Source: Pseudomonas sp. DNDY-54
GTDB lineage: Bacteria; Pseudomonadota; Gammaproteobacteria; Pseudomonadales; Pseudomonadaceae
NCBI RefSeq assembly: GCF_019880365.1
Contig: NZ_CP082271.1
Span: 1,860,001-1,924,000 of the forward strand
Length of the DNA stretch: 64,000 nt
Direction: 5' to 3'
This document shows, piece by piece, positions 43,384 through 53,163 of the stretch (its first letter is position 1; every line of letters begins with the position of its first letter). The translations under genes were made by a program, and so were the position numbers. The notes under the pieces were generated by a model. That model was not told the origin of the DNA and ran no database searches. It saw nothing but the letters and a program-made list of their open reading frames with translations.

Positions 43384-43411
43384 AAAAGCCCGCCTCGCGC
43401 GGGCTTTTTTT
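43384..43411 (+). terminator. Terminator after mucD
   Basis: AAAGCCCGC and GCGGGCTTT pair around CTCGC and run into a long T-tract, 17 bases after the stop. Confidence 0.92.
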
Positions 43412-43508
43412 CGTCTGGGCTGAACATTCTTCCGCGGCGCTGTGCAGTCCGCGAACTCGCCGCCAACCAATAGCTCCATATGGATTGACTACATTCGAGG
43501 ATGCTTCG

Positions 43509-43859
43509 ATGAAATTTCCTGTGACGCTGGGCCTGTTGATGCTGCCTGCGCTGGCTGCGGCGGCTCCACTGGAGCTCGAACGTGAACTGAACGACTTGAA
43601 CGTCAACGTCGAGGTCAGCGATCTGGCCACCGACACCGAGGCGGGTATCGAGTCCGGCCGGGTCCAAGTGACTATCACTAACCGTGAGCAGTTCAAGGTT
43701 GCATGCCAGCTGCTCCCCGGCGAGACCGAAGCGTCGCCGGGGCTGAATAGCAGCCCCATCACCATCGTCGCGCCCGAGGAGCGTCGCGCGCTTACGATGA
43801 GCGGCGAGTACGGTGATTCGACCTTGAACGCCGTCCTGAGCTGCATTCGGGATGAATGA
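43509..43859 (+). CDS. Small exported protein of unknown function
   Basis: A 116-residue precursor with signal peptide MKFPVTLGLLMLPALAAAAP and a small mature domain of predicted beta strands (VQVTITNREQFKVACQLL, RALTMSGEYGDSTLNAVLSC). Two Cys are present, one in VACQ and one in LSC, and may form a disulfide. GAGGA lies seven bases before the ATG. I recognise similar proteins in other pseudomonads but no function. It lies about 100 bases after the mucD terminator. Confidence 0.75.
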   Translation: MKFPVTLGLLMLPALAAAAPLELERELNDLNVNVEVSDLATDTEAGIESGRVQVTITNREQFKVACQLLPGETEASPGLNSSPITIVAPEERRALTMSGEYGDSTLNAVLSCIRDE

Positions 43860-44280
43860 CAGCGTCAGCGGTGTCGTCGCTAAGACTGGATCACCATGAA
43901 ACGCTCAGACGCGGTGCCTCACGGCCTGCACCACCGGAACGGCAGGCGCATGCCCTTGCATGAATGGTGAACGACGCACAAAAACGTTCGTGCAAAGGAA
44001 CCGACTGAGACCGCGAGGTATCCGAGCCAGGTCGGATGTCGCGACGCTCAAATTCATGGTTGGCTGGTATCTCTGGATTTTGCCCCACGTACGGTTTTGC
44101 TCGCTCACTGATGAGCGACGTGTGGCTTCGAGGGAGCGGGGCTGGGCGATGCTCCGGTTCTCTATGAAGCCATGCTGACCGCGAGCAGATCGCTTAAGCT
44201 AGTGCGTCCCATCCGTTGCTGCACCGCTTCGCAAATCGTTCCTGCCCAGGTCCAACCGGACCGTTAGAGGTGAAGTTATC
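43860..44280. other. Intergenic region, no gene recognised
   Basis: About 420 bases before the hybrid kinase gene. Only short frames without ribosome sites are present. One inverted repeat, GCACAAAAACGTTCGTGC (about 43977-43994), stands out. The promoter of the kinase gene is expected here but was not pinned down. Confidence 0.4.
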
Positions 44281-47200
44281 TTGAATCCGTTAGGTGGAGC
44301 CAAGCCGCGGCGTACCGTGCCGTTGCGTAGTCGTCTGTTGACGATTGCCCTGGCTGGGATTTTGCCGCTAGCACTGGTCGCCGGGCTGGGCATGCTCTCG
44401 ATTGTCGGTGAGCAGAAGGAATTGGCGAAGCAGCGCAGTCTGGAGGCCACGCGCCTGGCCGCGACGGCCGTCGAGGTAGAGCTCAGCCGGTCACTCAATG
44501 TCCTGCAGGCGCTATCGCAATCCCCTTTGCTTGATAGTGACGACATCGACGGGTTTGCCGACATGGTGCGTCGCGTGTTGCCGTCCGTGCCCAGCTGGTA
44601 CGCCGTGCTGGTAGTCGGGACCAAAGGTGAAGTCATTCGGCGTGTGTCCATGCACGATGCCCCTGAGTCAGAAATGATCGGTGAACGGCGCAGTTTCGAT
44701 GAGCTGATCCGAACCGGTGAACCCCAGGTTGGCAGTATGACCCAGGGACCGGGCGGCGTTTGGGGCATTCCGTTGCGTGTTCCGGTGCACGACGATCACG
44801 GCTTGCGTTACGTATTGACGGCGGTGCTCAAGCCGCAGGCGATCGCCGATGTTATCGCCAACCGAAGGCTACCGACCGGTTGGGTCAATACCGTATTGGA
44901 TGCCAACGGTGTGCGTATCGCCCGCGCATTGCGTCACCAGGAAACGATGGGGCAACCTGCCTCTCCATCGCTTGTCGCCCTGCTGGGCAGCAATGCGAGG
45001 ACGGAAGGGATCGGGTTGTCCAAAACAGTAGAAGGCATTCCCACGTTCACCTCGTTTGTCCGTCTGGAGCGGTCCGATTGGGTCGTGGCGACCGGCGTGC
45101 CGTCCGATGTGGTGGAAGCCGGCGCGACACGCGCGTATACGCTGTACGGCGGGGGGTTGCTGCTGTCCCTTGGATTGGCGGTGGCGGCTGCGCTTTTCGC
45201 TACGCGGCGAATCAATGTGCCCATGAGGCACCTGCGGCGGGCCGCGCAGGCGATCGGCGAAGGAGCAAATGTCGACGCCCCAGACAGCGAAATCGAAGAG
45301 ATTCGAGAAGTTGGCCGCGCGCTTGCCATGGCGGCACAGGCCCGCAAGGCGAGCGAAGCTGAGCGAGACAGCATGTTGTCCCGCCTTGAGCTGGCGCAGC
45401 AGGATCTGACCCAGCAGGTCAGTGATCTGGAGCTGGTACAGGAACTGAGCAACCGGTTACTGCAGATGCCGTCGCTCGACGAGCAGCTGCAAGCCATCAT
45501 CGAAACCCTGTGCAAGCTCCACGGCGCCGCCCATGGCTTGCTGGCGCTCAGCGATGGGAGATCACCGCTTCGCATCCATGCGTCGAAAGGGTTTTCGCTC
45601 GACTCGCTGGCGTTCATGGATAACGTACAACCCGGCCTTGGGGCGTGCGGCATCGCTGTTCAGCAGGGCAGCCGGGTAGTGGTAACCGACACCGAGACGG
45701 ATCCGCGCTTCAGCGAGTTCGTCTCGGTGGCACGCCGTGAAGGCTTCCGCTCGGTGCACAGCACGCCCATTCGGCACAGCGACGACAGCGTATTCGGCAC
45801 CTTGACGGTACAGCTCAGGGAATCGCGCTCGCCGACTGAACGGGAGATCCGGCTGGCCGATCTCGCGGCAGGGATGGCAGCGGTTTTCATCGATCGCGCA
45901 CGGGCGCAATCGAAAGTTGGCATGCTCGAACAGCGATTACAGGTCGCATTGGACTCGTCCACTGTGCCGTTTTCCATCGTGACGCCGGTCATGAGTCCAG
46001 GCGGAAGTCCGGATGATTTCGTTCTCGAGTTCATCAATCCGACCGGCGCGACCAACCTGCGCGGGACGGTGTCCAGCCTGACGGGGCGGCGCCTGCGCGA
46101 GGTGCTCGGCGCGGATGCCAACCCGCAAGCGCTGCTGACCCTGCAAGATGTTGTTCGTTTCAAAGAGCCACGGGACGTGGAGTTGCAGAGCACCGCGTTT
46201 GAAGCCGATCGCTGGGTTCGGCTGGTCGCCACGCCATTCGATAACAGCATCGCCGTGTGGTTTGCCGATGTGACCCAGGCCAAGCACCAGGAGCAGGCCA
46301 TCCTCGAATCGGACCGGCGCAAGGATGAGTTCCTTGCCACCCTGGCGCACGAGCTGCGCAATCCGCTCGCACCGATCAGGTTGGCCGCCGGAATCTTTGG
46401 TTCCCCGAGCGCCTCGGGCGCCCAAAAAGCACGCAGCCAGGAGATCATCGAGCGACAGGTGCGGCACATGGCGCTGTTGCTCGATGATCTGTTCGATATA
46501 TCTCGCATTACCCTTGGAAAGCTGGTGCTGCGCAAGGAGCAACTGGATCTGCGTATGGTCGTCGAGGCGGCCATCGAGACGGCGCGAGCGAAGATCGAGT
46601 CCAAGCAGCACGAGCTGGTCGTGACGATGCCGACGGAACCGATTTTGCTGGACGCCGATCCGCTTCGGCTCGAACAGATCCTGACCAATCTGCTCAATAA
46701 CGCCGCGAAATTCACCCCAAATGGCGGCTCGATTCGCGTCACCGCCGTGCATGAAGGGGAAACCGCCACGGTATCGGTCGCCGATAACGGCCTGGGGATC
46801 GCACGGGAACATCTCAGGCTGATCTTCGAGCGCTTCGCCCAAGTTCCGGTTGCCGGCACACACATCAATACAGGGCTTGGGATTGGCTTGGCGCTGGCCA
46901 AGGGCCTGGCGAAACTGCACGGTGCGGACATTCGCGTGCGCAGTGAAGGGCTGGGACAGGGCGCCGAATTCAGTCTGATACTGCCGGTGCAGCCTGCTGT
47001 TCCTAAAGCTGAGCGCAGCAGCACCATTGAAGCCGGCACACAGCGCAAGCGCCGCATACTGGTTGCCGACGACAATCATGATATTGCCGAAACCATGGCT
47101 GAGATTCTTCGCCTGGAAGGGCATGAGGTGCATCTGGCGTTTGACGGCAACGAGGCGTTTGAACGCTATCAGCAGCTCCGGCCAGAGGTCGTGTTGTTGG

Positions 47201-47400
47201 ACATCGGTATGCCAGGCCTGCGAGGCGATCAGGTTGCTCGGAAGATTCGCGCCGAGCCCACGACGTTCCCGGTGCAGCTAATAGCCATTACCGGCTGGGG
47301 ACAGCCGAGCGACAGAGAGAACGCGTTCGAAGCCGGCTTCGATGTTCACCTGACCAAGCCCGTCGACATCGCCCGGCTGATAGCCGTCGTCGGGGTGTGA
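44281..47400 (+). CDS. Hybrid sensor histidine kinase with periplasmic sensor, GAF, PAS and receiver domains
   Basis: A 1039-residue inner-membrane signalling protein. Order: membrane helix (about 20-42), periplasmic double-Cache-like sensor (about 45-280), second helix (about 285-308), HAMP (about 310-360), coiled coil, GAF (about 395-540), PAS (about 555-665), HisKA with phospho-acceptor H690 in LATLAHELRNPLAPI, HATPase (NLLNNAAKFTPNGG, DNGLGIA, GLGIGLALAKGL) and a C-terminal receiver domain with acceptor Asp in VVLLDIGMPGLRG. Starts at TTG with GAGGTGAAG upstream. No response regulator is adjacent, so its partner is unknown. The signal cannot be inferred. Confidence 0.9.
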   Translation: MNPLGGAKPRRTVPLRSRLLTIALAGILPLALVAGLGMLSIVGEQKELAKQRSLEATRLAATAVEVELSRSLNVLQALSQSPLLDSDDIDGFADMVRRVLPSVPSWYAVLVVGTKGEVIRRVSMHDAPESEMIGERRSFDELIRTGEPQVGSMTQGPGGVWGIPLRVPVHDDHGLRYVLTAVLKPQAIADVIANRRLPTGWVNTVLDANGVRIARALRHQETMGQPASPSLVALLGSNARTEGIGLSKTVEGIPTFTSFVRLERSDWVVATGVPSDVVEAGATRAYTLYGGGLLLSLGLAVAAALFATRRINVPMRHLRRAAQAIGEGANVDAPDSEIEEIREVGRALAMAAQARKASEAERDSMLSRLELAQQDLTQQVSDLELVQELSNRLLQMPSLDEQLQAIIETLCKLHGAAHGLLALSDGRSPLRIHASKGFSLDSLAFMDNVQPGLGACGIAVQQGSRVVVTDTETDPRFSEFVSVARREGFRSVHSTPIRHSDDSVFGTLTVQLRESRSPTEREIRLADLAAGMAAVFIDRARAQSKVGMLEQRLQVALDSSTVPFSIVTPVMSPGGSPDDFVLEFINPTGATNLRGTVSSLTGRRLREVLGADANPQALLTLQDVVRFKEPRDVELQSTAFEADRWVRLVATPFDNSIAVWFADVTQAKHQEQAILESDRRKDEFLATLAHELRNPLAPIRLAAGIFGSPSASGAQKARSQEIIERQVRHMALLLDDLFDISRITLGKLVLRKEQLDLRMVVEAAIETARAKIESKQHELVVTMPTEPILLDADPLRLEQILTNLLNNAAKFTPNGGSIRVTAVHEGETATVSVADNGLGIAREHLRLIFERFAQVPVAGTHINTGLGIGLALAKGLAKLHGADIRVRSEGLGQGAEFSLILPVQPAVPKAERSSTIEAGTQRKRRILVADDNHDIAETMAEILRLEGHEVHLAFDGNEAFERYQQLRPEVVLLDIGMPGLRGDQVARKIRAEPTTFPVQLIAITGWGQPSDRENAFEAGFDVHLTKPVDIARLIAVVGV

Positions 47401-47610
47401 ACGATTGTTCAGAGAGAGTCGATCCAGCGCTTGCGGTCTCAGCGCCACAACTGTGCCGGGTGTGCCGGTAATCTGCTCGCCGGCATACCCCCTCTGGTTT
47501 TTTCGCGGACAGCAAAAATAGCGGGTGCCGTAACCGGTTTTTTCTGGCACCTTTGCGGCTATGTTGTAGCTGCCAGCGCCTCTCCGGCCTGGCGCAGCAA
47601 TGATGTGGTA

Positions 47611-47797
47611 TCGGGAGAGACTGCAGCGGCCTGGCCGGCTGCGGCGCCGAAGGAGCAACCGCCCCGGAAACTCTCAGGCAAAAGGACCGTTACCACAGGT
47701 TTGCAACTCTGAAGAGCCGTCGGGCCGTCGTCGCCCGCCGCACCGAAGGAGCAAGCGAGTCTCCACTCGTGAAACTCTCAGGTCCAGAACAGAGGGG
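47611..47797 (+). promoter_or_regulatory. Tandem glycine riboswitch
   Basis: Two consecutive glycine aptamers. The first (about 47611-47695) has the P1 strand CGGGAGAGA, then GCCGAAGGAGCAACCGCCCC and GGAAACTCTCAGGCAAAAGG. The second (about 47700-47797) has ACTCTGAAGAGCC, GCACCGAAGGAGCAAGCGAG and GTGAAACTCTCAGGTCCAG. CCGAAGGAGCAA and AAACTCTCAGG are the hallmark conserved cores and both are present twice. It lies about 60 bases before a DadA-like oxidoreductase gene, so glycine should control that gene, most likely switching it on as tandem glycine switches usually do for glycine catabolism. Confidence 0.93.
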
Positions 47798-47855
47798 GCG
47801 TTCGATCCGCTTGATGCGGACGAGCTCTAACCCCTGACGTCTGGAGCTTTGCATA

Positions 47856-49121
47856 ATGAAAAATATTGCTGTTGTAGGTGGCGGTATCACCGGTATCACC
47901 ACCGCCTACGCGCTGGCCAAGCGCGGTTTCGCCGTGACGCTGTTCGAAAAACATCGCTACGCGGCGATGGAAACGTCATTTGCCAACGGTGGTCAGCTAT
48001 CAGCGTCCAATGCTGAAGTCTGGACGCACTGGTCGACCATCCTCAAAGGCATCAAATGGATGCTCAAGAGCGACGCGCCGCTGCTGGTCAATCCCAAACC
48101 CAGCTGGCACAAGCTCTCCTGGTTCGCTGAGTTCATCGGCTCAATCCCGCAGTACCGTCACAACACCGTCGAAACCGCACGCATGGCGATTGCCGCGCGG
48201 GAACACTTGTTCGCCTGGGCCGAGGAAGAGGGTATCGACTTCGATCTGAAGAAGGCCGGCATTCTCCATATTTACCGCGACAAGGCTGGCTTCGACCATG
48301 CTGGTAAAGTCTCGACCATGCTGGCGGAAGGGGGGCTACCACGGCGCAGCGTGACGCCAGACGAGATGCGCGCCATCGAGCCGACCTTGGCCGGGCAGTA
48401 TTACGGCGGCTACTACACCGAGTGCGATTCGACTGGCGATATCCATAAATTCACCAATGGTCTGGCTTCGGCAGCGATCCGTCTTGGTGTGGAGTGTCGC
48501 TATGGGCAGGACGTTCGACGCGTGGCGACGGATGGCAAAGGCGCGAGCGTAACCCTCGCGGCTCCAACCGGCGAAGAGACGCTGCACTTCGACGGCATCG
48601 TCATCTGCGCGGGCACTGCCAGCCGGGCGCTGGCGTCGCAGCTGGGTGATCGCGTGAACATCTACCCTGTGAAGGGCTATTCCATCACGGTGAACCTGAA
48701 CGACGAGGCCAGTCGCGCTGGCGCACCTACGGTAAGTCTGCTGGACGACGAGACCAAGCTGGTGACCAGTCGCCTGGGGGATAGCCGCTTGCGCGTTGCC
48801 GGAACGGCCGAGTTCAACGGCTACAACCGTGACATTCGGGCTGATCGAATTCGCCCGCTGGTGGAGTGGGTCGCCGAGTGTTTCCCAGGCGTCAGCACGC
48901 AGAGCGTGGTGCCTTGGGCCGGGCTGCGACCGATGATGCCAAACATGATGCCTAAGGTTGGTCGCGGCAGTTCGCCATGCGTGTTCTACAACACGGGCCA
49001 CGGCCACCTTGGCTGGACGCTTTGCGCCATCACCGCTGACATGGTGGGTGACGTAGTACGCGACTCGTTGGGGACCACTGCTTCAGCAACTCCAAGCGGA
49101 GCGCAGCCCGTCCACGCGTGA
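47856..49121 (+). CDS. D-amino acid dehydrogenase (DadA-like FAD oxidoreductase), glycine-riboswitch controlled
   Basis: The 421-residue flavoprotein of the DAO family has the FAD site VVGGGITGITTAYALAKRGF at about 5-24, TSFANGGQLSASNAEVW, GILHIYRDKAGF, and the C-terminal GLRPMMPNMMPKVG and NTGHGHLGWTLC blocks of DadA small subunits. DadA oxidises D-amino acids to keto acids and ammonium and passes electrons to the respiratory chain. Because a glycine riboswitch precedes it, glycine or a glycine-related amine may be its substrate or signal. No alanine racemase (dadX) is next to it, unlike the classic dadAX operon. GGAG lies ten bases before the ATG. Confidence 0.88.
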   Translation: MKNIAVVGGGITGITTAYALAKRGFAVTLFEKHRYAAMETSFANGGQLSASNAEVWTHWSTILKGIKWMLKSDAPLLVNPKPSWHKLSWFAEFIGSIPQYRHNTVETARMAIAAREHLFAWAEEEGIDFDLKKAGILHIYRDKAGFDHAGKVSTMLAEGGLPRRSVTPDEMRAIEPTLAGQYYGGYYTECDSTGDIHKFTNGLASAAIRLGVECRYGQDVRRVATDGKGASVTLAAPTGEETLHFDGIVICAGTASRALASQLGDRVNIYPVKGYSITVNLNDEASRAGAPTVSLLDDETKLVTSRLGDSRLRVAGTAEFNGYNRDIRADRIRPLVEWVAECFPGVSTQSVVPWAGLRPMMPNMMPKVGRGSSPCVFYNTGHGHLGWTLCAITADMVGDVVRDSLGTTASATPSGAQPVHA

Positions 49122-49226
49122 TGATCGATAACGGTGGCTGTGGCAGCAGCCGCAGCCGTCGTTTTCGGCGTGGGAATAAGGTTTCAGAGCGCCCACGCAT
49201 CGCCGCGTAAGCGCTTGGCGCATTGA

Positions 49227-52190
49227 TCACTCGCTAGAAATGACTTCCGTGATCGCTTGCATCAGCGCTGCCTGGGAAAACGGCTTCGCCAGCAGAGGAA
49301 GCTCTCCTGCAGCTGTACCGGCCGGTATTTCGGCATAGCCACTCACCAGCAGTACGGGCAGGCTCGGTTGTTCATTTCGCACCTCGAGAGCCAGCTGCGC
49401 GCCGGTCATCTTTGGCATCGCGTGGTCCGTGATCAACAGATCGAACCGCGACTCGCGCAAGCGCTCCAGCGCCTGCGCAGCGGAATGAGCGGTAACGACG
49501 TGATGCCCTTCATCGCGCAACATTTCCGCTGTATTGAAGAGCACCAGCACGTCATCGTCGACGGCGAGAATGTTCAGGCGATCCAGACCGGTCTCGCTGC
49601 TACCGAGCTCGACACTGACGTCAATCGACCGCGTAGCTTCTCCTTGTATTGCCGGCAGCCAGATCTGCGCGGTGGTGCCGATGCCGACCTCGCTGGACAA
49701 TACCAAGGCGCCGCCAGATTGTTCGGCGAAACCGTGCGCAATGGACAGCCCGAGCCCCGTGCCTTTACCCACCCCCTTGGTGGTATAGAAGGGCTCTGTG
49801 GCGCGCTGCAGGGTGGCTTCGTCCATGCCGTGGCCCTGGTCTGTGACCGACAGGCATAGGTACAAACCGGGCATCAGGCCGTGCTGACCTTTCGATCGCT
49901 CGCAGTGTGCCCTGATCAGAATCCGACCCTGACCTCCTATGGCATCACGCGCATTCAGCGCCAGATTGAGCACGGCCGTCTGTAGTTGATTGGGGTCGGC
50001 TTCAATCTCGGGCAGGTCGGGGTCGACGCGGGTGTCGATGATCACGGTCGGATCGAGTGAACGCTCCAATAACTCTGTCATCTCGGCGATGAGCTGACCC
50101 GGTTGTATCCGCTCGGCCAATAGGTCCTGCTTGCGGGCGAAGGCCAGCATCCGACGGGTCAATGAAGCGCCCCGCTCAGCACCGATGCGCGCATTATCGA
50201 TCAGCCGTAACAGTGGAGAGTCCGAAGGGACCCGCTTGCGCAACAGCTCGAGGTTGCCCATCACTGCCGTTAACAGGTTATTGAAGTCGTGGGCGATGCC
50301 TCCCGTCAGGTTACCCAGCGCTTCCATTTTCTGAGCTTGCTGAAGCGCTTGCTCCGCTTCCACCCGTGCGGTGCTGTCCACGGCCTCCGGCACGAGTCCG
50401 GCCACCTCGCCGTTCTCGTCGAGAACCGGGCGTATGGAAAAATCGAACGAGCGTGTTCCGCCCGGCAGTTCGAGCTGCATGCTCAGGTAGTCGCTTCCGC
50501 CGCTCGCAGCGGTCGCGACACACGCCATGACAATTGATTTCATGCCCGGTGTCCTGGCGAACCAGGGCGCTTCCCAGAACGGCAGGCCAATCACGTCCGC
50601 AGGTTGGGCGCTTGCCCCGGCAAGCGAGGTCGGGTTGGCGTAGACGATGGTACCGTCGTTGTTCAGCAGCCACTGATACAGGTGCGAGCTGGCCGCTACG
50701 GTGCGGATTTGCGCCTCGCTCTGGGCCAGCGCGGCGGTTCGTTCAGCCACCTGACGCTCGAGCTCCTGTCGAAAGCGCTGTTCAGCAAGTCGCGCAGCCG
50801 CTTCGGAGCGCACCCGCTCGATGTGCGCCCAGGAGCGCTCCGTCACTTCGGACAGCAGGGCCAGCTCCTCGGGCTTCCAGACGCGTGGTGCCTTGTCGTG
50901 GATCGCCATGAGCGCCGTCAGCTTGCCTTCTTTGATCAGCGGCAGGCAGATCGTCGCGGCCAGCTCGATGTCGAGAAAGGTGGCAGCTTCGTGCGGCGGT
51001 AATTGCTTGGCGTTGTCGTTGAGAATCAGCGGTTGGCCGGCCTGCAGCCTGGTCACGGCCAGCTGACCGAACGCGGCGAGACTGTAATGACCGACGATCC
51101 CCTGTGCGCCGGGTGCCGCCCAGTTGCCGCGGATCGTAAAGCCGTCCTCGTCCGGGTCCATATCCGCGTAGGCGCAGACGGACACACCGAGGTGCTCGCC
51201 GAGCAGCCGCGTCGTCACCGTAAGAATGGTGTCGGCATCGTTGCTGACTGCGATGGCTTTGCCCAACCCATCGAGGAAGTGCATCCGTCGCTCCGCCAGC
51301 GCCCGCTGCGTGACGTCGTGGCCCTGCATGAAGATGCCACTGACCGCGCCTTCACGATTGATCACCGGCTGAAAGACAAAATCGAGAACAAAGGTTTCTT
51401 CGGCGTCTCCTGGGGTGCGTTGGATCGTCAGCTCAACGGCGTTCCCCACGTAGGCGATACCAGTCCGGTACACCTGATCGAGCAACTTGATGAAGCCTTG
51501 CCGCGCTATCTCGGGAAGCGCGTCGCGAACTGACAAACCGAGCAGCGTTCGATTGCCGACAAGGTTGCAATAGGCCGGGTTGGCCATCTCGAAACGATGA
51601 TCCGGGCCGCTCAACATCGCCATGATCCCGGGTGCCTGGACGAACAGCTGCGTCAGGCGCTGTTTTTCCGCTAGCAGATGACGCTCAGCCCGGACGCGCT
51701 CCGTGGTTTCCACGACGAACGCGATGACGCCAGCCGGACGCCCCGTCTCATCCAATACGGGTGAGTAATCGAGGTTCATCCAGACTTGCTCTGGCCGCCC
51801 GTTGCGATGCAGCGTGAGCTCTTGGTCTTTGTAAGCCAGGATGCCCCCAGCAAGGCAGACACGCATGACCCGGTCATTGAAGTCAGCGACCTCCGGCCAG
51901 CCTTTGCGTACCTCTGACCCGAGTAAGGTTGGGTGCCGGCCCGCAGCGAATACCGAGTAGGCATCGTTGTAGAGCATGATGCCCTGTTCGCCCCACAGCA
52001 CCACGATAGGCACCGGCGACAACAACATCATGGCGGTCACGGTCTTCAGGCTTTGCGGCCACTGCGCCGGTGGGCCCAGTCCCGCGTCGCTCCAATCATG
52101 GGCGCGAATGAGCTCACCTAGCTCGCCGCCGGCCGCAGGAAACACGGCGGGGTGAACAGGTTGGGGCGCCATGCTTGTGTCGAGTGTCAT
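49227..52190 (-). CDS. Hybrid sensor histidine kinase with PAS, GAF and receiver domains (soluble)
   Basis: A protein of about 987 residues with no clear membrane helix. It has an N-terminal PAS-like domain (about 40-165, with VPIVVLWGEQGIMLYND and AGRHPTLLGS), a second PAS with PGIMAMLSGPDHRFEMAN, a GAF domain, a third PAS, then HisKA with ALGNLTGGIAHDFNNLLTAV, HATPase (NLALNARDAIGG, GTGLGLSIAHGFAEQSGGAL) and a C-terminal receiver with Asp in FDLLITDHAMPKMTG. The GGIAHDFNN type often acts in light, redox or stress sensing. I place the start at the first ATG (MTLDTSMAP); the frame reads 32 codons further to a TTG. It is divergent from the FKBP/YkgJ group's reading direction only by position; no cognate regulator is adjacent. 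Confidence 0.87.
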   Translation of the reverse strand: MTLDTSMAPQPVHPAVFPAAGGELGELIRAHDWSDAGLGPPAQWPQSLKTVTAMMLLSPVPIVVLWGEQGIMLYNDAYSVFAAGRHPTLLGSEVRKGWPEVADFNDRVMRVCLAGGILAYKDQELTLHRNGRPEQVWMNLDYSPVLDETGRPAGVIAFVVETTERVRAERHLLAEKQRLTQLFVQAPGIMAMLSGPDHRFEMANPAYCNLVGNRTLLGLSVRDALPEIARQGFIKLLDQVYRTGIAYVGNAVELTIQRTPGDAEETFVLDFVFQPVINREGAVSGIFMQGHDVTQRALAERRMHFLDGLGKAIAVSNDADTILTVTTRLLGEHLGVSVCAYADMDPDEDGFTIRGNWAAPGAQGIVGHYSLAAFGQLAVTRLQAGQPLILNDNAKQLPPHEAATFLDIELAATICLPLIKEGKLTALMAIHDKAPRVWKPEELALLSEVTERSWAHIERVRSEAAARLAEQRFRQELERQVAERTAALAQSEAQIRTVAASSHLYQWLLNNDGTIVYANPTSLAGASAQPADVIGLPFWEAPWFARTPGMKSIVMACVATAASGGSDYLSMQLELPGGTRSFDFSIRPVLDENGEVAGLVPEAVDSTARVEAEQALQQAQKMEALGNLTGGIAHDFNNLLTAVMGNLELLRKRVPSDSPLLRLIDNARIGAERGASLTRRMLAFARKQDLLAERIQPGQLIAEMTELLERSLDPTVIIDTRVDPDLPEIEADPNQLQTAVLNLALNARDAIGGQGRILIRAHCERSKGQHGLMPGLYLCLSVTDQGHGMDEATLQRATEPFYTTKGVGKGTGLGLSIAHGFAEQSGGALVLSSEVGIGTTAQIWLPAIQGEATRSIDVSVELGSSETGLDRLNILAVDDDVLVLFNTAEMLRDEGHHVVTAHSAAQALERLRESRFDLLITDHAMPKMTGAQLALEVRNEQPSLPVLLVSGYAEIPAGTAAGELPLLAKPFSQAALMQAITEVISSE

Positions 52191-52364
52191 CGGAAGGCTC
52201 GTTTCAACGGAGAGAAAACGCAGTGGTGGCAAAAGGCCTTTATGGTATGCCGTTAACAGGTCGTCCGGGTGGCTAATTGTTGCCAAGCTCGCTGTCGAGA
52301 GCTTTGATCACAGGGCTGTCACAAAGTTGGCATGAATTATCGACAATGTGCGCTCGGTCATAAA

Positions 52365-52706
52365 TCAGTCATCCCGCATGAGCACTTCAAGTAATTCGAT
52401 TTCGAACAGCAGGTTCGAATTGGGCCGGATGTGCTCGCCGATCTGGCGATCGCCGTAGGCGAGGTGGGCGGGTACGAAGAGTTTGCGCTTACCGCCAACC
52501 CTCATTCCCATGACGCCGATGTCCCACCCCTTGATCACGCGTCCGGTGCCGATCACGCATTGGAACGGCTTGCCACGTTCATACGACGAGTCGAACGGCG
52601 TTCCATCTTCCAATTGGCCACGGTAGTGCGTGGTGATGAGGGCACCTTTGACCACGGCCTTGCCGTCGCCAAGCTGAAGATCGTCGATCTGCAGTTCATT
52701 GTTCAT
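52365..52706 (-). CDS. FKBP-type peptidyl-prolyl cis-trans isomerase
   Basis: The 113-residue single-domain FKBP has all the usual elements: VKGALITTHYRGQLEDGTPFD, the pocket residues in GRVIKGWDIGVMGMRVGGKR, the AHLAYGDRQIGEHIRPNSNL loop and FEIELLEVL. It is cytoplasmic, with no signal peptide. It lies 28 bases after the YkgJ-like gene on the same strand. Confidence 0.95.
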   Translation of the reverse strand: MNNELQIDDLQLGDGKAVVKGALITTHYRGQLEDGTPFDSSYERGKPFQCVIGTGRVIKGWDIGVMGMRVGGKRKLFVPAHLAYGDRQIGEHIRPNSNLLFEIELLEVLMRDD

Positions 52707-52734
52707 TCAGATTTACTCTCGTAGAAGGGCCGCG

Positions 52735-53088
52735 TTACACCAAGACCTGGCGAGTGCTGGCGATAAGCTCATGCACCTGTTGCTCCACATCCGGTGCGGT
52801 GGCGTGTTCCGGGCCGCGGCCGCGTGGACACGGCAAGCTAGCGGTGGTGCCGAATAATCGGCAGATCAGCGGGCGCTCGGCGTAGGCTTCGCAGCCATGT
52901 GGGCCGAGGTGCACGCAATCCCAATTCGCCAAAGCGGCGTCGTGTTTGGCGTCGCTGCGGTGCGGCAATCGCGCCATCTCCTCGGACGACGCTGTCACTG
53001 GTCCGCAGCAGTCGTGGCAGCCGGGCTCGCAGGCAAACCCGGGGATCTGTCGGCGCAGCTGATCGATCTTGCGATTGGCACAACTCAT
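52735..53088 (-). CDS. YkgJ-type cysteine-cluster protein
   Basis: The 117-residue protein has the PF03692 cluster: CEPGCHDCCGPVTASS at about 20-35, then CVHLGPHGCEAYAERPLICRLFG further on. The regularly spaced Cys probably bind zinc or an Fe-S cluster. Function in bacteria is unknown. It is followed by the FKBP gene 28 bases later. The start is MSCANRKIDQL. Confidence 0.9.
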   Translation of the reverse strand: MSCANRKIDQLRRQIPGFACEPGCHDCCGPVTASSEEMARLPHRSDAKHDAALANWDCVHLGPHGCEAYAERPLICRLFGTTASLPCPRGRGPEHATAPDVEQQVHELIASTRQVLV

Positions 53089-53163
53089 GCGAGGGCGTCT
53101 TAGAAAAAAGGGGCGCGCATGGTAGTCCCCAAACGTTGGCGATTCGTAGCGCGCGCGTTTTTT

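Noticed and set aside
45660..47133. Two long minus-strand open frames (471 and 398 codons) opposite the first hybrid kinase
   Set aside because: They overlap conserved HisKA, HATPase and receiver coding sequence. Their translations are Ser/Arg-rich and unlike known proteins.
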